Below, in pieces: positions 52,301 through 60,476 of a DNA stretch of 64,000 nt. Numbering within the stretch: the first letter of the stretch is position 1; the number at the start of each line of letters is the position of its first letter. Made by a program: the position numbers and the translations under genes. This DNA is from Desulfobacteraceae bacterium Eth-SRB2 (GTDB taxonomy: Bacteria; Desulfobacterota; Desulfobacteria; Desulfobacterales; UBA11574), in assembly GCA_004193595.1 (NCBI GenBank), contig RPGQ01000052.1:1-64000 (forward strand), in the 5' to 3' direction. Below the pieces are notes generated by a model. It worked only from the letters and a program-made list of their open reading frames with translations, ran no database searches and was not told the DNA's origin.

Positions 52301-53508
52301 TCCGGAGCATGAGCATGGATCTCTATTTTGATTTCCTGCTCATTATTCTTATATTTGTATCTAAAGGATAAGTGTTTACTTTGATTATCGTTTTCTATTG
52401 CCACCGATTTAAAGTAAAACAGAGATTTATCTGATTTGACAAGTCCTCTGGGCTCTAATATTGCTTCAATGTTCCTGATTATATCTTCATCTTCTTCTAA
52501 GTAATTATAATATCTTTTGATTATATCCCCGATTCTGTGAATGTCTTCCGGGAAATGGGCGATATGTTCTACAATCTGTTCTAAAGAGGCTGTGGATAAA
52601 ACTACGGAGATTAAACTTCCTTTGTCAAAATATTCGACTTTTCCATTTTCTTTTTCGACTTCTCCAAGATAAAACTTTCTTATCTGCCTGGCAGCGCCGA
52701 CAAGGTTATGTATTAAATCTATTTCTTCACCAGATGCTGGTTTGCCTGGACTGTAATTCATTCTTCTCCACAAAAGCCACTGCTTTTCTTCTTCAGGCGG
52801 CAGATAGTCTATATCAATAACTTCTAATCTATTTTTAAACTCCGATGAAAACTTGTCTACAGCATATCTTTCGCCAAGATTTCCTGTAAGAACAATTACC
52901 ATGCCCTCACTTGCTTCATAAAGTTCTTTTCCTTTAAAAGCCAATATCCTTTTATCCTGCACTATAGGATTTGCTTTTTTTATCACTCCGGCTTTTAGTT
53001 TATTTGCTTCATCCCAAACAATAATACTTCCCTCTCTCAATCCCTGGGCAGTCGGAGAAGGCGTAATCGTCATTTTTGGATTGCCGGATTCATCCTTCAC
53101 AATCCAGATATCTTCCGCTAATTCGTTTTCTTCCATATCTTCGGAACAGGAGATTACTCTCACGTCCTGGCCTAAAAGGTTGGCAATATAGTAAATTAAT
53201 GTGTTTTTCCCACAACCTGTTTCGCCATTTATTAATATTGCCCCTTCTTTTCCGCCACGGCAATTATTTATTGCTTCCAATATTCTTATAAGATTTTTGA
53301 TGTTCGTCGGTGTTTCTAAAATCTCAATCTTTGGTGTCCTTAACTGGTTCTGAGGAAATCTTCGAATCTTAAAATTTTTATGTTCAGGATGAGTAGAAAC
53401 CAGATACTCGATATTACCCTGTTTTATGGTTTTAAAGTGTGATATATTAGAAAGCAACTCTATCTTTGCTCTGCTTTTACGCCTGGAAAAAACTGTTTCC
53501 AACTTCAT
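49339..53508 (-). CDS. Giant MoxR/midasin-like double AAA+ protein with C-terminal propeller
   Basis: About 1389 residues. AAA-1 at about residues 60-290 has GETGCGKNTL (Walker A), SIIVWDEANK (Walker B) and VIVLTGNLGE (sensor). AAA-2 at about 420-650 has GEQGTGKDRI, GIYQEINSARPKVLG and LIITTRNPFRSGYKGIKR. A helical region with Walker-A-like ILINGE and ILLIDSRI pieces follows. The last 270 residues are propeller-like repeats (NNVLYAGSAYNNSIFIYRLT; HILYVSCSECKSIFMYDLLK). In both Walker A motifs the Ser/Thr after Lys is replaced (Asn, Asp). The start follows TTAGGAG located in the VWA stop region. The pairing with a VWA gene matches MoxR, CobS/CobT and NorQ/NorD systems. Confidence 0.8.
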   Translation of the reverse strand: MKLETVFSRRKSRAKIELLSNISHFKTIKQGNIEYLVSTHPEHKNFKIRRFPQNQLRTPKIEILETPTNIKNLIRILEAINNCRGGKEGAILINGETGCGKNTLIYYIANLLGQDVRVISCSEDMEENELAEDIWIVKDESGNPKMTITPSPTAQGLREGSIIVWDEANKLKAGVIKKANPIVQDKRILAFKGKELYEASEGMVIVLTGNLGERYAVDKFSSEFKNRLEVIDIDYLPPEEEKQWLLWRRMNYSPGKPASGEEIDLIHNLVGAARQIRKFYLGEVEKENGKVEYFDKGSLISVVLSTASLEQIVEHIAHFPEDIHRIGDIIKRYYNYLEEDEDIIRNIEAILEPRGLVKSDKSLFYFKSVAIENDNQSKHLSFRYKYKNNEQEIKIEIHAHAPDKIEDVPYNYAVDLTTTNALLLCDALKDISLGRHLQFVGEQGTGKDRIGSFISYLIQGQIRSYGVSENTDRSDLLSYRAIGMSKPGEMTEEKASLPQLMMGDGKRGFIGIYQEINSARPKVLGVFNNTLRFGFTELLDKSTVVANKGWLIITTRNPFRSGYKGIKRLSLEFEQRFSTHWFGDLPRDEKIEIIKGDINRHNSMYPLDNYHLLTEQFIGKVTDLEVALREKYPEALPDPVSLRNAKRLCKHISLYPYNFFDKNRYYQIIDEHFYFEDREHKKIVKQVAKNIFEDLPEVIDFKIRTGNTDLDGLLKETIKEKDELIVLSKLDEIEFMVNLTLKGDLHLLKNIEHCLDYIKEIKRYPEIDKSIEKIIHKLNKREASVVREPVVLQKRVDFDETIFDETIPFVRKLSQSIEKRFYMANRLRQALKIVQLAGQNILLIDSRIIEKNIVPTDFLEGRDVSYRELFNFLILDEFLSSYLETEVNGSIAYKISLNAGKIKLASTCQNVSQSVLSFIDVEKYGFEGYHLSNKQLETFLEKIVGSLDVSYSYWLFFKEKVIPEISYEDEIIFLYTLLFTVQDDLILEEIEKIIRGDIYDSPRISDSKDTLIPVFRPIDVTEDSMLKELLRAGQSEAKNISVKWFFVADEVLKEEGFEVRYLWKKNEIDVRIRKKDQEKLNDRKFVESIICEIRKIVFEITETITKSITKQELNDNLERLTYFTIDNNVLYAGSAYNNSIFIYRLTDQKYMGAITNEVLNNRLNYPQSLAIHEHILYINNRVSPLILRYHLKADRYLEAITIKELKSPTALRIRNHILYVSCSECKSIFMYDLLKNEYIGALSIKDLNGATGLDIAGDILYISSRWDHLILKHDLKTGRRIGAITNEDLNNNLREPTDLIIHDSKIYVSSFLRGSVLVYCLITLEYLGSIIASDPTCLFVHNDILYISSDKNDVIYRRLLPGDLVDTGLKKSLMPRKYLKLHYPQFINH

Positions 53509-53521
53509 TATCCACAATCTC

Positions 53522-55423
53522 CTAACGTCTGATTCTTTCCAACTGTTTTCTTCCTATATTTAAGACTGTCTTTGGCAAATCTTCCAGCTCTATGGCTTTA
53601 CCATAAGGAGCATAACTTTCCTCAATCTTAATCATATACTCACCTATCCCTAAGGGAAGAAAAAAAATATCTTTATGTTGTTCATAGATTTCTCTAATAT
53701 TGGCTGATATTCCGTCGGTAATAATGATTATAGTGTTTATATCTTCAGGCTGGCTGCGGTTGTTTATCCTCTCTATAGCAGCCTCTATTGCAGGGATATT
53801 TTCTGTTCCGCCGGATAATATATTTGAAGACTTAATATCTGTTATTACTTGATATCTTTCTCTTAAGGTGCCCAAGGACAACTTTCTTCCTTCGTAGTCC
53901 AAAATTATTTGCCAATTGGATGAGAATATTACTATTTCAATCTCTATATTTATAATATCCTCCAGTTCGTCGGTCAATCCTGACGTGGCCTCCATAAATC
54001 CCACTAAAGAAGCTAAAGCGTAAAAGAGTTTTACACCGTTAAACATACTGCCGCTTACATCAGTAATTATAGAGTATCTTATGCATTTAGGTTCTGCTTT
54101 ACCCAGCCTTTTCTTAAATATTTTTGTTTCTCCAGCAAAGGCTTCCGCTATCTTGCGTAAGTCCAATTTTCCTCTGCTCAGGCGTGAATCCCATCCTCTC
54201 CGGCTGTATGCAAAATCCTCTAAAAGCCTTCTTAAGTTTACCCTCAATGCTTTTTCTCTGGCACTATTTCTAAGCTGGTTGTATTCTTTTCTCTGTTCAC
54301 CGGATAGGCCGGTCAATTTTCTAACTATTTTCTTACCTGTCTCATCTCCATCCCCTCCTCCCCAGCCATCCCCTGATTCTGTATCCATGCCGGATAATAC
54401 TTTTGGAATATTTATTTCCGGAAGGCGAGCTCTGGTTTGGACTTTATTGGAAATCTCAGATTCCTTTTTAGGATCCGTTGCCTGTTCAGCTATCTCATAG
54501 GTTGATTCTCCTTTATCTCCAAATTCCTTACGTACGTCCATTAACTGTTTTTTCAGATCCTCCTTAGCTTCTTTTTCTAAAGCAGTTCTTTCTTTACGGG
54601 ATATTTCTTGTATTTCTTCTTTTAATTCTTCTAATAGCGAACTCCCAGGTTCTGATTTTAAAGAAGGCTTTCTATGGCCGAAATTTTTATCTGTTAAACC
54701 ATACTTGCCCTGACTGAAAGTCTTTTCTAAGGCCTTTTCCAGAGTTAACTTTCTGAGCGAATCTTTTACCACCTCTCCCAAATAAGGCCATATTTCTTGT
54801 TTTAAAATTCTATATAGTTGGTTTCTATCTATATTTCCTAATTCCGAAGGTGAAATAATATCCGAGGTGAGTTGAATTAATTCCTTAACTTTTTTCTTTT
54901 CAATCCTTTCGTCGTCTTTACCTTCAGTAAATCTGTAGACGAGACCCAACAGATATTGGATAAATAAAGGTTTATTTCTCATCTTTTCTTTATCCACCCA
55001 TAAAGCAATAATTTTTTGCTTTTTGTTATAAAAGGTTTTAACCCATTTTCCTGCCTCCATAAACTCTGCTATTCCCAGACTTACTGCTCTTAACACATCA
55101 AAAATATTGAATAAAACTACGAATTCCAACTTTTCGTCATTTGCTAACAGATCCTCCCGGGCATATTTGTTTCTAAATACCTCTTTCATAACCAAACCTT
55201 TGGAAGAGGTTAGTCCGTAATCGATTATATCCCGGGGCAGATACCATAATGTGTCGCTATCTTTATCATATTCAAGGGCTTCTATGAGCTCCTTCCCCGC
55301 AATTTCTTCTGAAGAAAGCACCCGTTCTTTGAATTCCAGTCTTATATTTTCCAGGTTTATCCTTGCCAGGGGTAAGATTTCTTGTATTACCCGTTGAACA
55401 AATATGTTTTCTTTTTCCGTCAA
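53522..55423 (-). CDS. CobT/NorD-like VWA-domain protein
   Basis: About 633 residues, a length close to CobT. The N-terminal two-thirds are helical and charged, including an acidic Gly/Asp linker (TESGDGWGGGDGDETG) at about residue 350. The C-terminal VWA domain has a full MIDAS: DVSGSM, then SGGTEN, then IITDG. The partner AAA+ gene begins 14 bases later. In metal chelatases and in CbbO/NorD the VWA subunit holds the target while the AAA+ ring remodels it. The start is a TTG after CGGGGGTCATAC. Confidence 0.85.
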   Translation of the reverse strand: MTEKENIFVQRVIQEILPLARINLENIRLEFKERVLSSEEIAGKELIEALEYDKDSDTLWYLPRDIIDYGLTSSKGLVMKEVFRNKYAREDLLANDEKLEFVVLFNIFDVLRAVSLGIAEFMEAGKWVKTFYNKKQKIIALWVDKEKMRNKPLFIQYLLGLVYRFTEGKDDERIEKKKVKELIQLTSDIISPSELGNIDRNQLYRILKQEIWPYLGEVVKDSLRKLTLEKALEKTFSQGKYGLTDKNFGHRKPSLKSEPGSSLLEELKEEIQEISRKERTALEKEAKEDLKKQLMDVRKEFGDKGESTYEIAEQATDPKKESEISNKVQTRARLPEINIPKVLSGMDTESGDGWGGGDGDETGKKIVRKLTGLSGEQRKEYNQLRNSAREKALRVNLRRLLEDFAYSRRGWDSRLSRGKLDLRKIAEAFAGETKIFKKRLGKAEPKCIRYSIITDVSGSMFNGVKLFYALASLVGFMEATSGLTDELEDIINIEIEIVIFSSNWQIILDYEGRKLSLGTLRERYQVITDIKSSNILSGGTENIPAIEAAIERINNRSQPEDINTIIIITDGISANIREIYEQHKDIFFLPLGIGEYMIKIEESYAPYGKAIELEDLPKTVLNIGRKQLERIRR

Positions 55424-55446
55424 GTATGACCCCCGCAATCGTTAGA

Positions 55447-55623
55447 TAGTGTCTGAACGAAAACTGTCTTTTCCGCCAATATCTGCGTCAGACTCAAATT
55501 TTAATCCTCGAAATACTATCAGTATTCCTGTGGTTAAAATTTTCGTCTTCCCCTCCGGGGCGTAGGCCCTACGGGCCGGAGGCTTGATCTTAACGAAAAA
55601 TCCTAGTTTTCGTTCGGGCACTA
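55447..55623. mobile_element. MITE-like element, TAGTG family (177 bp)
   Basis: Terminal inverted repeats TAGTGTCTGAACGAAAACT and its partner reading TAGTGCCCGAACGAAAACT from the right end. A central GC-rich palindrome (CCGGGGCGTAGGCC...CGGGCCGG) lies inside. It separates the VWA gene from the small gene upstream and leaves little room for a promoter of its own. Confidence 0.75.
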
Positions 55624-55647
55624 GATATGATGTATCGCTGACTTATT

Positions 55648-55875
55648 TTAGTTTCTTACTATTTTAAGGTGGCTTTTCTTTAGTTTTGCATCATTTATAC
55701 GATATGAATCCTGGTTCTCTTTTGCTTGAAGAACCATTTTAATTAAATTCTCAAATCTTTTCTCATTCAGATGAATAGAAACTCCCGGCAGATGGATATG
55801 GTATAGGCCGCAACTGCAACTTGAGATACTTCCAAAGTTCTCACAGGATGCCAGAGTCGTCCGTTCATGCTTCAT
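55648..55875 (-). CDS. Small conserved-looking protein with CSC motif
   Basis: A 75-residue protein: an N-terminal Cys-rich part (LASCENFGSISSCSCGLYHI), then a strand (LPGVSIHLNEKRFENLIKMV) and a basic tail. Ribosome-binding site GGAGGAATCAAACCT. I do not recognise a named family; the Cys/His residues suggest metal binding. It lies between the DUF2325 gene and the MITE. Confidence 0.6.
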   Translation of the reverse strand: MKHERTTLASCENFGSISSCSCGLYHIHLPGVSIHLNEKRFENLIKMVLQAKENQDSYRINDAKLKKSHLKIVRN

Positions 55876-55969
55876 AGGTTTGATTCCTCCTTTATCGCTT
55901 TTCCTTGTACAGCGTGCATGGTTGAAAGAGAATGGTATAAGAATTCCTGCACTTTTCGGCGCAGGATTT

Positions 55970-57244
55970 TTACTGGGTACTTATACCTTCCTGACATTCA
56001 GAAAGGGCCTGAGAAATAACGCCCAGACCGGAACCGGCCAGCATCTGAACAGATTTCCTGTGCTTTTTACCCATTTTCTTGACTACCGAACAGGCGTTGT
56101 GGCTGTTTATGTTAACCGGGCAGAGGACAATATCAGCCCGCATTATCCGGTTCTCAAGCGCTTTTTTGCCTCCCTTTATGTGACCGTCATGGTATTCAAA
56201 TATTCCCCCATTATCTTCAATCAACTGGCGGTAAATGGATTCCATCCTGTTTATACCACCTACGATCAGGATTCGTTTCCGGCATAGATCAAAGGACGGG
56301 CATGTCTCATCACAACGATTCAGTGCGGAGATCCGGGTAATAATTCTTTCCGTCTCCTTTTTTAAATGATCGTTCAATTCACGCTGGCTCTCAAGTTTTG
56401 ACAGTAACTTATTATTTTGAATCCGGAGGGTCTCAAGGCGTTGTTGGTAATCCCCTATCTCTCCTGACAGGTTCCCCAGTTCGTCCCGTAATTGTTGATT
56501 TTCAGTTTCAAGGTCGAGTATCCCCGTATTTCCCCTCAGTATTGACAACTCCTTTTCAATGGAAAGGTTTTCATTTTCAAGAAAGGCATATTGTCTGCTT
56601 AATTCCGTCTGGTCCCTTTCTAAATTTTCATTTTCTTTTTTTAATATTCTCCTTACCCCGGATTCCTCTTTGAGCCTTTGAGCTAATTCTTGATTTTTAT
56701 CTTGAAGATAAGAAAGTTGTTGCCTCACTTTCCTGTTTTCGACGGCATTGAGATGCATCTCCATATGAATGTTCCCAAAGAGAAACCGCTTACTTTCAAT
56801 TGAAAGATCAGCTCGTGTGGCAGCCACCCACAGGAGGCCTTTTATTTCTCCGTTTTTAACTCGGGACTTCCAGATTTGCATGAGCTCATCTTCTTCAAGG
56901 TCAAAAAACGCGGTTATTTCTCTTTTAAACTTGCGGTTGAGCCGGCAATCTATCTTGCGGGAGAGAGGGGTCTCGCTTCCCGAACTCCTTAATATAGTCT
57001 CATGAATTTCATAGGGGTTCTTTTTTTTGAGGGAAATCCCCGCCTTTTTGAGTATCTGCTTTTGCTCGGACATGTCCAGACATGTCCCAACAACGGGACA
57101 TTTAAAAATAAGATCGATCTCCCAGAACTTGAGGGGCAAATGCCTGTCAATACTTCCGGTCAGGTCAGATGTAATTTCGCTTGTTAGATGATCAAAAGAT
57201 CTAAATTCAATTTGCTTTGGGTTTTGGATTTTATTTATCTGCAT
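55970..57244 (-). CDS. DUF2325 protein with coiled coil
   Basis: A 424-residue protein: an N-terminal domain (FKCPVVGTCLDMSEQKQILK) of about 165 residues, a long coiled coil (about 165-310; RILKKENENLERDQTELSRQ), a Cys pair region (ETCPSFDLC) and a C-terminal DUF2325 domain (RKRILIVGGINRMESIYRQL; ADIVLCPVNINSHNACSVVK). DUF2325 genes often neighbour iron, nitrogenase-cofactor or FeoA-type genes. Cys in the N-terminal part could bind a cluster. Function unknown. Confidence 0.8.
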   Translation of the reverse strand: MQINKIQNPKQIEFRSFDHLTSEITSDLTGSIDRHLPLKFWEIDLIFKCPVVGTCLDMSEQKQILKKAGISLKKKNPYEIHETILRSSGSETPLSRKIDCRLNRKFKREITAFFDLEEDELMQIWKSRVKNGEIKGLLWVAATRADLSIESKRFLFGNIHMEMHLNAVENRKVRQQLSYLQDKNQELAQRLKEESGVRRILKKENENLERDQTELSRQYAFLENENLSIEKELSILRGNTGILDLETENQQLRDELGNLSGEIGDYQQRLETLRIQNNKLLSKLESQRELNDHLKKETERIITRISALNRCDETCPSFDLCRKRILIVGGINRMESIYRQLIEDNGGIFEYHDGHIKGGKKALENRIMRADIVLCPVNINSHNACSVVKKMGKKHRKSVQMLAGSGLGVISQALSECQEGISTQ

Positions 57245-57393
57245 GGATTCTTTCCTTTCAATTTACCTTGCCATCCTTTCTCCGACATGCTAAAGGAAAT
57301 AGTGAACTCCGCTATATGAGAGTTCTTCTGATTGTCAGGGGAAACAGCCTGTTGGTTGGCGACTGCTGTTTTCCCTGACTTTTTTTGTCTCTT

Positions 57394-58101
57394 TTAATCT
57401 ACCCAGACCTTCCTGGCCATGCCATAGCCGATGGTGATCTGCCGGCCTCCTGTTTCAGCCCGTACATATCTCCCCTTAACCGGTGCAGGAGCGGTTTTAT
57501 CTCTCCCGGTCATGGTGATGTCGGCTCCTTCCTTGATGCCTTCCTTTTCAAATTCCTCTTTGAGGGTCGTGCCTCCAATGATAGACTCCACTTTTGCCTT
57601 GTCACCCGTTTTCATATAGTTGATCTGGATGGTTTTTCCTTCATACTCTGCAAGAATTTTGGATGCCCGCCCTTCACCCATTGTTACGGGTTTGCCCTGG
57701 ATTTCAAAAGACAGAGTATCGTCGGGGAGATGCTGCAGGAATTTTACCTCTTTACCCGTTTTAATGTCTAAGGCAGAAAACCATTCGGCCAAATCCTTGC
57801 CGCCGCCAAATGCCTTTACGATTCCCCTGTCCTCTTCCTCCAACTCAAGGAGGGATGTCATGCCTCCCTCCTTATCTAAATACAGCTTGTCGGCCATTCC
57901 ATGACCCAGGATGACTTCTTTATCATCCATGCTGAGGGAGATGGCCCCCGTGTGCTCATGTTGGGGAGCCTGTTCCAATACCCTGATTTCCACGCCTTCT
58001 TTGACGCCCAGATCCTCAAGATGTTTCTTTATATCCTCTCCTCCTTCGATTTTCCGAATGGTTGCCTGTGTTTCCGGCTCTACATCGACTAAAAGTCTCA
58101 T
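57394..58101 (-). CDS. Protein of three tandem FeoA-like domains
   Basis: A 235-residue protein of three repeats, each ending in a strand with GHGMADKLYL (about residue 75), GEGRASKILAEY (about 150) and GYGMARKVWVD (C-terminus), the usual FeoA closing motif. Each repeat has the inner L-x-x-L-G/D-I-K-x-G-x-x-V turn. FeoA is normally a single 75-residue domain; some proteins fuse it to DtxR or FeoB. A triple stand-alone form is unusual. It lies after the NifX-like gene and before the DUF2325 gene on the same strand. Confidence 0.8.
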   Translation of the reverse strand: MRLLVDVEPETQATIRKIEGGEDIKKHLEDLGVKEGVEIRVLEQAPQHEHTGAISLSMDDKEVILGHGMADKLYLDKEGGMTSLLELEEEDRGIVKAFGGGKDLAEWFSALDIKTGKEVKFLQHLPDDTLSFEIQGKPVTMGEGRASKILAEYEGKTIQINYMKTGDKAKVESIIGGTTLKEEFEKEGIKEGADITMTGRDKTAPAPVKGRYVRAETGGRQITIGYGMARKVWVD

Positions 58102-58183
58102 TGATTTTTCTCCTTATCTGATTATATGTTATTAATTTCTTAATTCCTTAAGCTGTCAACCGATTTGCCATCACCCCCCTTTT

Positions 58184-58690
58184 TCATTCTCGTCTCATCC
58201 TTGCTTTACATTCCGGACATGCCTCCTCTCTGCACGGCACTCCACGTTTGTGTTCAATGCTTGTGGCACATTTTGGGCATACACATTTGCCCCCGGGCCC
58301 CAGTCCGCGCCTTGCTTCTTTCTCAGAAGAAGATGGGTTCTCTGAAGCCTCGGGTATCGTCGCAGGATTTACCAGTTCTCCGGCGCGATAAGTCTCAACA
58401 GCCTCCCTGATCTCTCCTTGGATTCCGGTAATCACTGTTATGCCCGCCCTTTTTAGAACTTTAAATGCATTAGGGCCGACTCTGCCGGCCATGACCGTCT
58501 TTACACACTGGTCGGCCATCCATTGGGCTGCCTGTATGCCTGCCCCCCTATCTGCTGTTCTAAACGGATTTTCTCTGGCCTCGAACGAAAGCGTATCCGG
58601 ATCGATCACCATAAAATAACGGCACCTCCCGAATCTTGGATCTATGAGCGTATTCATTTCCTTCCCCGAACCCGGCAAACCTAATTTCAT
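58184..58690 (-). CDS. NifX/NifB-type (dinitrogenase iron-molybdenum cofactor) family protein
   Basis: A 168-residue protein: the NifX/NafY-like domain (TLIDPRFGRCRYFMVIDPDT; GAGIQAAQWMADQCVKTVMA; VGPNAFKVLKRAGI) followed by a C-terminal Cys-rich tail (CVCPKCATSIEHKRGVPCRE; ACPECKARM), a zinc-ribbon-like or cluster-binding extension. Members bind FeMo-co precursors or other iron-sulfur or molybdenum clusters; no nif gene is visible. An L1 leader precedes it. Confidence 0.85.
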   Translation of the reverse strand: MKLGLPGSGKEMNTLIDPRFGRCRYFMVIDPDTLSFEARENPFRTADRGAGIQAAQWMADQCVKTVMAGRVGPNAFKVLKRAGITVITGIQGEIREAVETYRAGELVNPATIPEASENPSSSEKEARRGLGPGGKCVCPKCATSIEHKRGVPCREEACPECKARMRRE

Positions 58691-58715
58691 CTTCCTTTAC
58701 CTCCCTCCAAATAAA

Positions 58716-58803
58716 TAAAAAAGGCGTAACCCAATGTCTTTTCCTCGTCGAGTTACGCCTTCACTTTTCTCCGGAAAACTTTGTCCGGAAAATCGTAAGA
58801 CAT
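58716..58803 (-). promoter_or_regulatory. L1 structured leader with terminator, copy E (NifX-like)
   Basis: GTCTTACG, TTTTCCGGACAAAG...CCGGAG stem, AAGTGAAGGCG, terminator GGCGTAACTCG...GGGTTACGCC with T6. Both arms of the terminator differ from the other copies and still pair. The ribosome-binding site of the NifX-like gene follows within about 20 bases. Confidence 0.7.
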
Positions 58804-58846
58804 CCCTAAAATAATCAGAATTTCCTAATATTAGACGCAAAAAATA

Positions 58847-59053
58847 TTATTCCACAATGATCTTCTCGGCCATACCATGACCAATGGCCAACCTGGAATC
58901 TTTTACGCCAACTATAAGCGGGCCGTGTCCATTCCGGTTTAAGACCTTAAAACTTACACCCGGTACAAGCCCCATGCTATAGAGCTTTGATCTTATCCCT
59001 CTTCCTCCGGTTATAGCTATAGCCTTTAAGATAATGTTTTTGGGGTTTACCTA
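58847..59053 (-). pseudogene. FeoA-like domain fragment, copy 1
   Basis: The frame reads IILKAIAITGGRGIRSKLYS, then MGLVPGVSFKVLNRNGHG and ends LAIGHGMAEKIIVE and stop. It has the complete FeoA core but no start codon; a TAG lies 8 codons upstream. Upstream to 59278 there is low-complexity sequence (GGTTGCTGGTTGCTGG and CAAGCATCCAGCATCAAGGA). Probably a truncated former feoA-like gene. Confidence 0.65.
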
Positions 59054-59278
59054 TCCATTTCCATAAAGAGAAACCTGAGCATCATTGAGGCGAGATACTG
59101 GTTGCTGGTTGCTGGTTGCTGGATATCTATAAAGAATCACACCTTTTTTTATCCAGGATCAAGCATCCAGCATCAAGGATCAATCACATAACACCACCGC
59201 AGAGGCTTTAGAGTTGCGGAACAGCTACCCCAAAATATTTTTCTTAAATAGTATATAAGCGTTACCTCTTTTTCCGTA

Positions 59279-59716
59279 TCAACATCGCTGAGAACCATTG
59301 TAATTACTCTCCCTATGTTCCATGGCGTCTGTTTTCTTTGTTATATTCTCAGATTTGTTTCTTTTATCGGCATAAGGACATCCCTCACAATTTCCGTTGC
59401 ACCGGCAGTGATCCTTTTCGGAATTAACAATGACCCGGCTGCCGTTTGGCGCAATTTCAAAGCCCTTTTCACCTTTAAAGCAAAGTCGATCTGCCGGCAG
59501 GATTCTGGGATTCAGTCGGCACTGAAAAGTGTTGCAGCCGAATGGGTGTATTTTGCCCAGGTTACGGGTATCGATAAACACTCGTCCTTTGCCATCGTAT
59601 TTATCATGGATCAGATTGATCAACTCCCAGGCGGAACTCCCGTCAAAATCCCCTTTTGTTTGAACGTGCAGGTTGCCGTTGCTCTCTTTGAATTGGATTT
59701 GAAAATTGGTGCTCAT
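59279..59716 (-). CDS. STAS-like protein with C-terminal Cys cluster
   Basis: A 145-residue protein: a STAS-like domain (GNLHVQTKGDFDGSSAWELI; KGRVFIDTRNLGKIHPFGC) of about 95 residues, then a Cys-rich tail (HCRCNGNCEGCPYADK). Ribosome-binding site TTGGGGGGTAAAGCGC. The tail resembles an iron-sulfur or zinc site. Function unknown; it could act as a redox- or metal-sensitive anti-anti-sigma-like switch, which is speculation. Confidence 0.55.
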   Translation of the reverse strand: MSTNFQIQFKESNGNLHVQTKGDFDGSSAWELINLIHDKYDGKGRVFIDTRNLGKIHPFGCNTFQCRLNPRILPADRLCFKGEKGFEIAPNGSRVIVNSEKDHCRCNGNCEGCPYADKRNKSENITKKTDAMEHRESNYNGSQRC

Positions 59717-59719
59717 GCG

Positions 59720-60003
59720 CTTTACCCCCCAAAATGGACTCGTCAATTGTCAATATTCAATTTTCAATACTTTTTGGTTCCGTCCTGTCCGGGTTAGTAC
59801 CTAAACTCTGATTTCTTGTGTTTTTATGTCAAAAAATCTCAATGACCAAAAAACAAATAACAAACAATTTATTTTGAATCTTATTTGGAATTTGGAGCTT
59901 GTAGTTTGGAATTTATTTGAAATTTTATGCTTGTGATTTGTTATTTTCGGTTTATCCGGGTTATGTTCTCGTTCAAAATCATCGCATTGAACAGTTTATT
60001 AAC
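59720..60003. other. Low-complexity intergenic stretch
   Basis: AT-rich, with repeats of TCAATTGTCAATATTCAATT and of TTTGGAATTTGGAG/GTAGTTTGGAATTT. No gene or promoter could be supported. Confidence 0.4.
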
Positions 60004-60188
60004 TAGTGTCCGTCCATAAATACATTTGAGCGCTAAATAGTTTCCAATTTATAAATGAGATATTTTTTCGATGAGCAAGGCCGCACAAGGGTTTTCGCCC
60101 GAGGCGTACTTTCTGTACGTCGAGGGCGGAAACCCGCGGAGAACGCCGCTCATCGGAAAAATAGCCATTTATGGATGGAAACTAACTA
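60004..60188. mobile_element. MITE-like element, TAGTGTCC family (185 bp)
   Basis: Terminal inverted repeats TAGTGTCCGTCCATAAAT and, from the right end, TAGTTTCCATCCATAAAT. A large inner palindrome (GGGTTTTCGCCCGAGGCGTA...ACGTCGAGGGCGGAAACCC). It ends the reading frame of the 70-residue gene beside it. Confidence 0.75.
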
Positions 60189-60394
60189 AAATCCGTATGC
60201 GAAGCAGGACATTCCGGATCAGGTCTGCTGTCGCCTTTGAACCTATCGGTAAGAATATGTTGGATCTCCTCTCTGATGAGATTCCGGGCTCCCAACCGGG
60301 ACCGGCAATTGATCCGGCCGCGGCATTTGAGTTCCGTGTTGTTATTGAAATCCGGAAACTTCGATATTGATTTTTGACCGGACTTTCTATGCAT
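60182..60394 (-). pseudogene. Short gene of unknown function, C-terminus cut by a MITE
   Basis: An ATG after ACAAGGAGAAAAATC opens a frame of 70 residues (MHRKSGQKSISKFPDF; LIREEIQHILTDRFKGDSR) that ends DFS inside the end of the MITE at 60004-60188. The good ribosome-binding site and the L1 leader 80 bases upstream show it was once a regulated gene. I do not recognise the protein. Confidence 0.5.
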
Positions 60395-60476
60395 GATTTT
60401 TCTCCTTGTTTTTTTTATATCGGTGAATTGATGCTTGTGGCCTTCCTGGCGGCCAATTTAATCGGTTACGGCCAAA

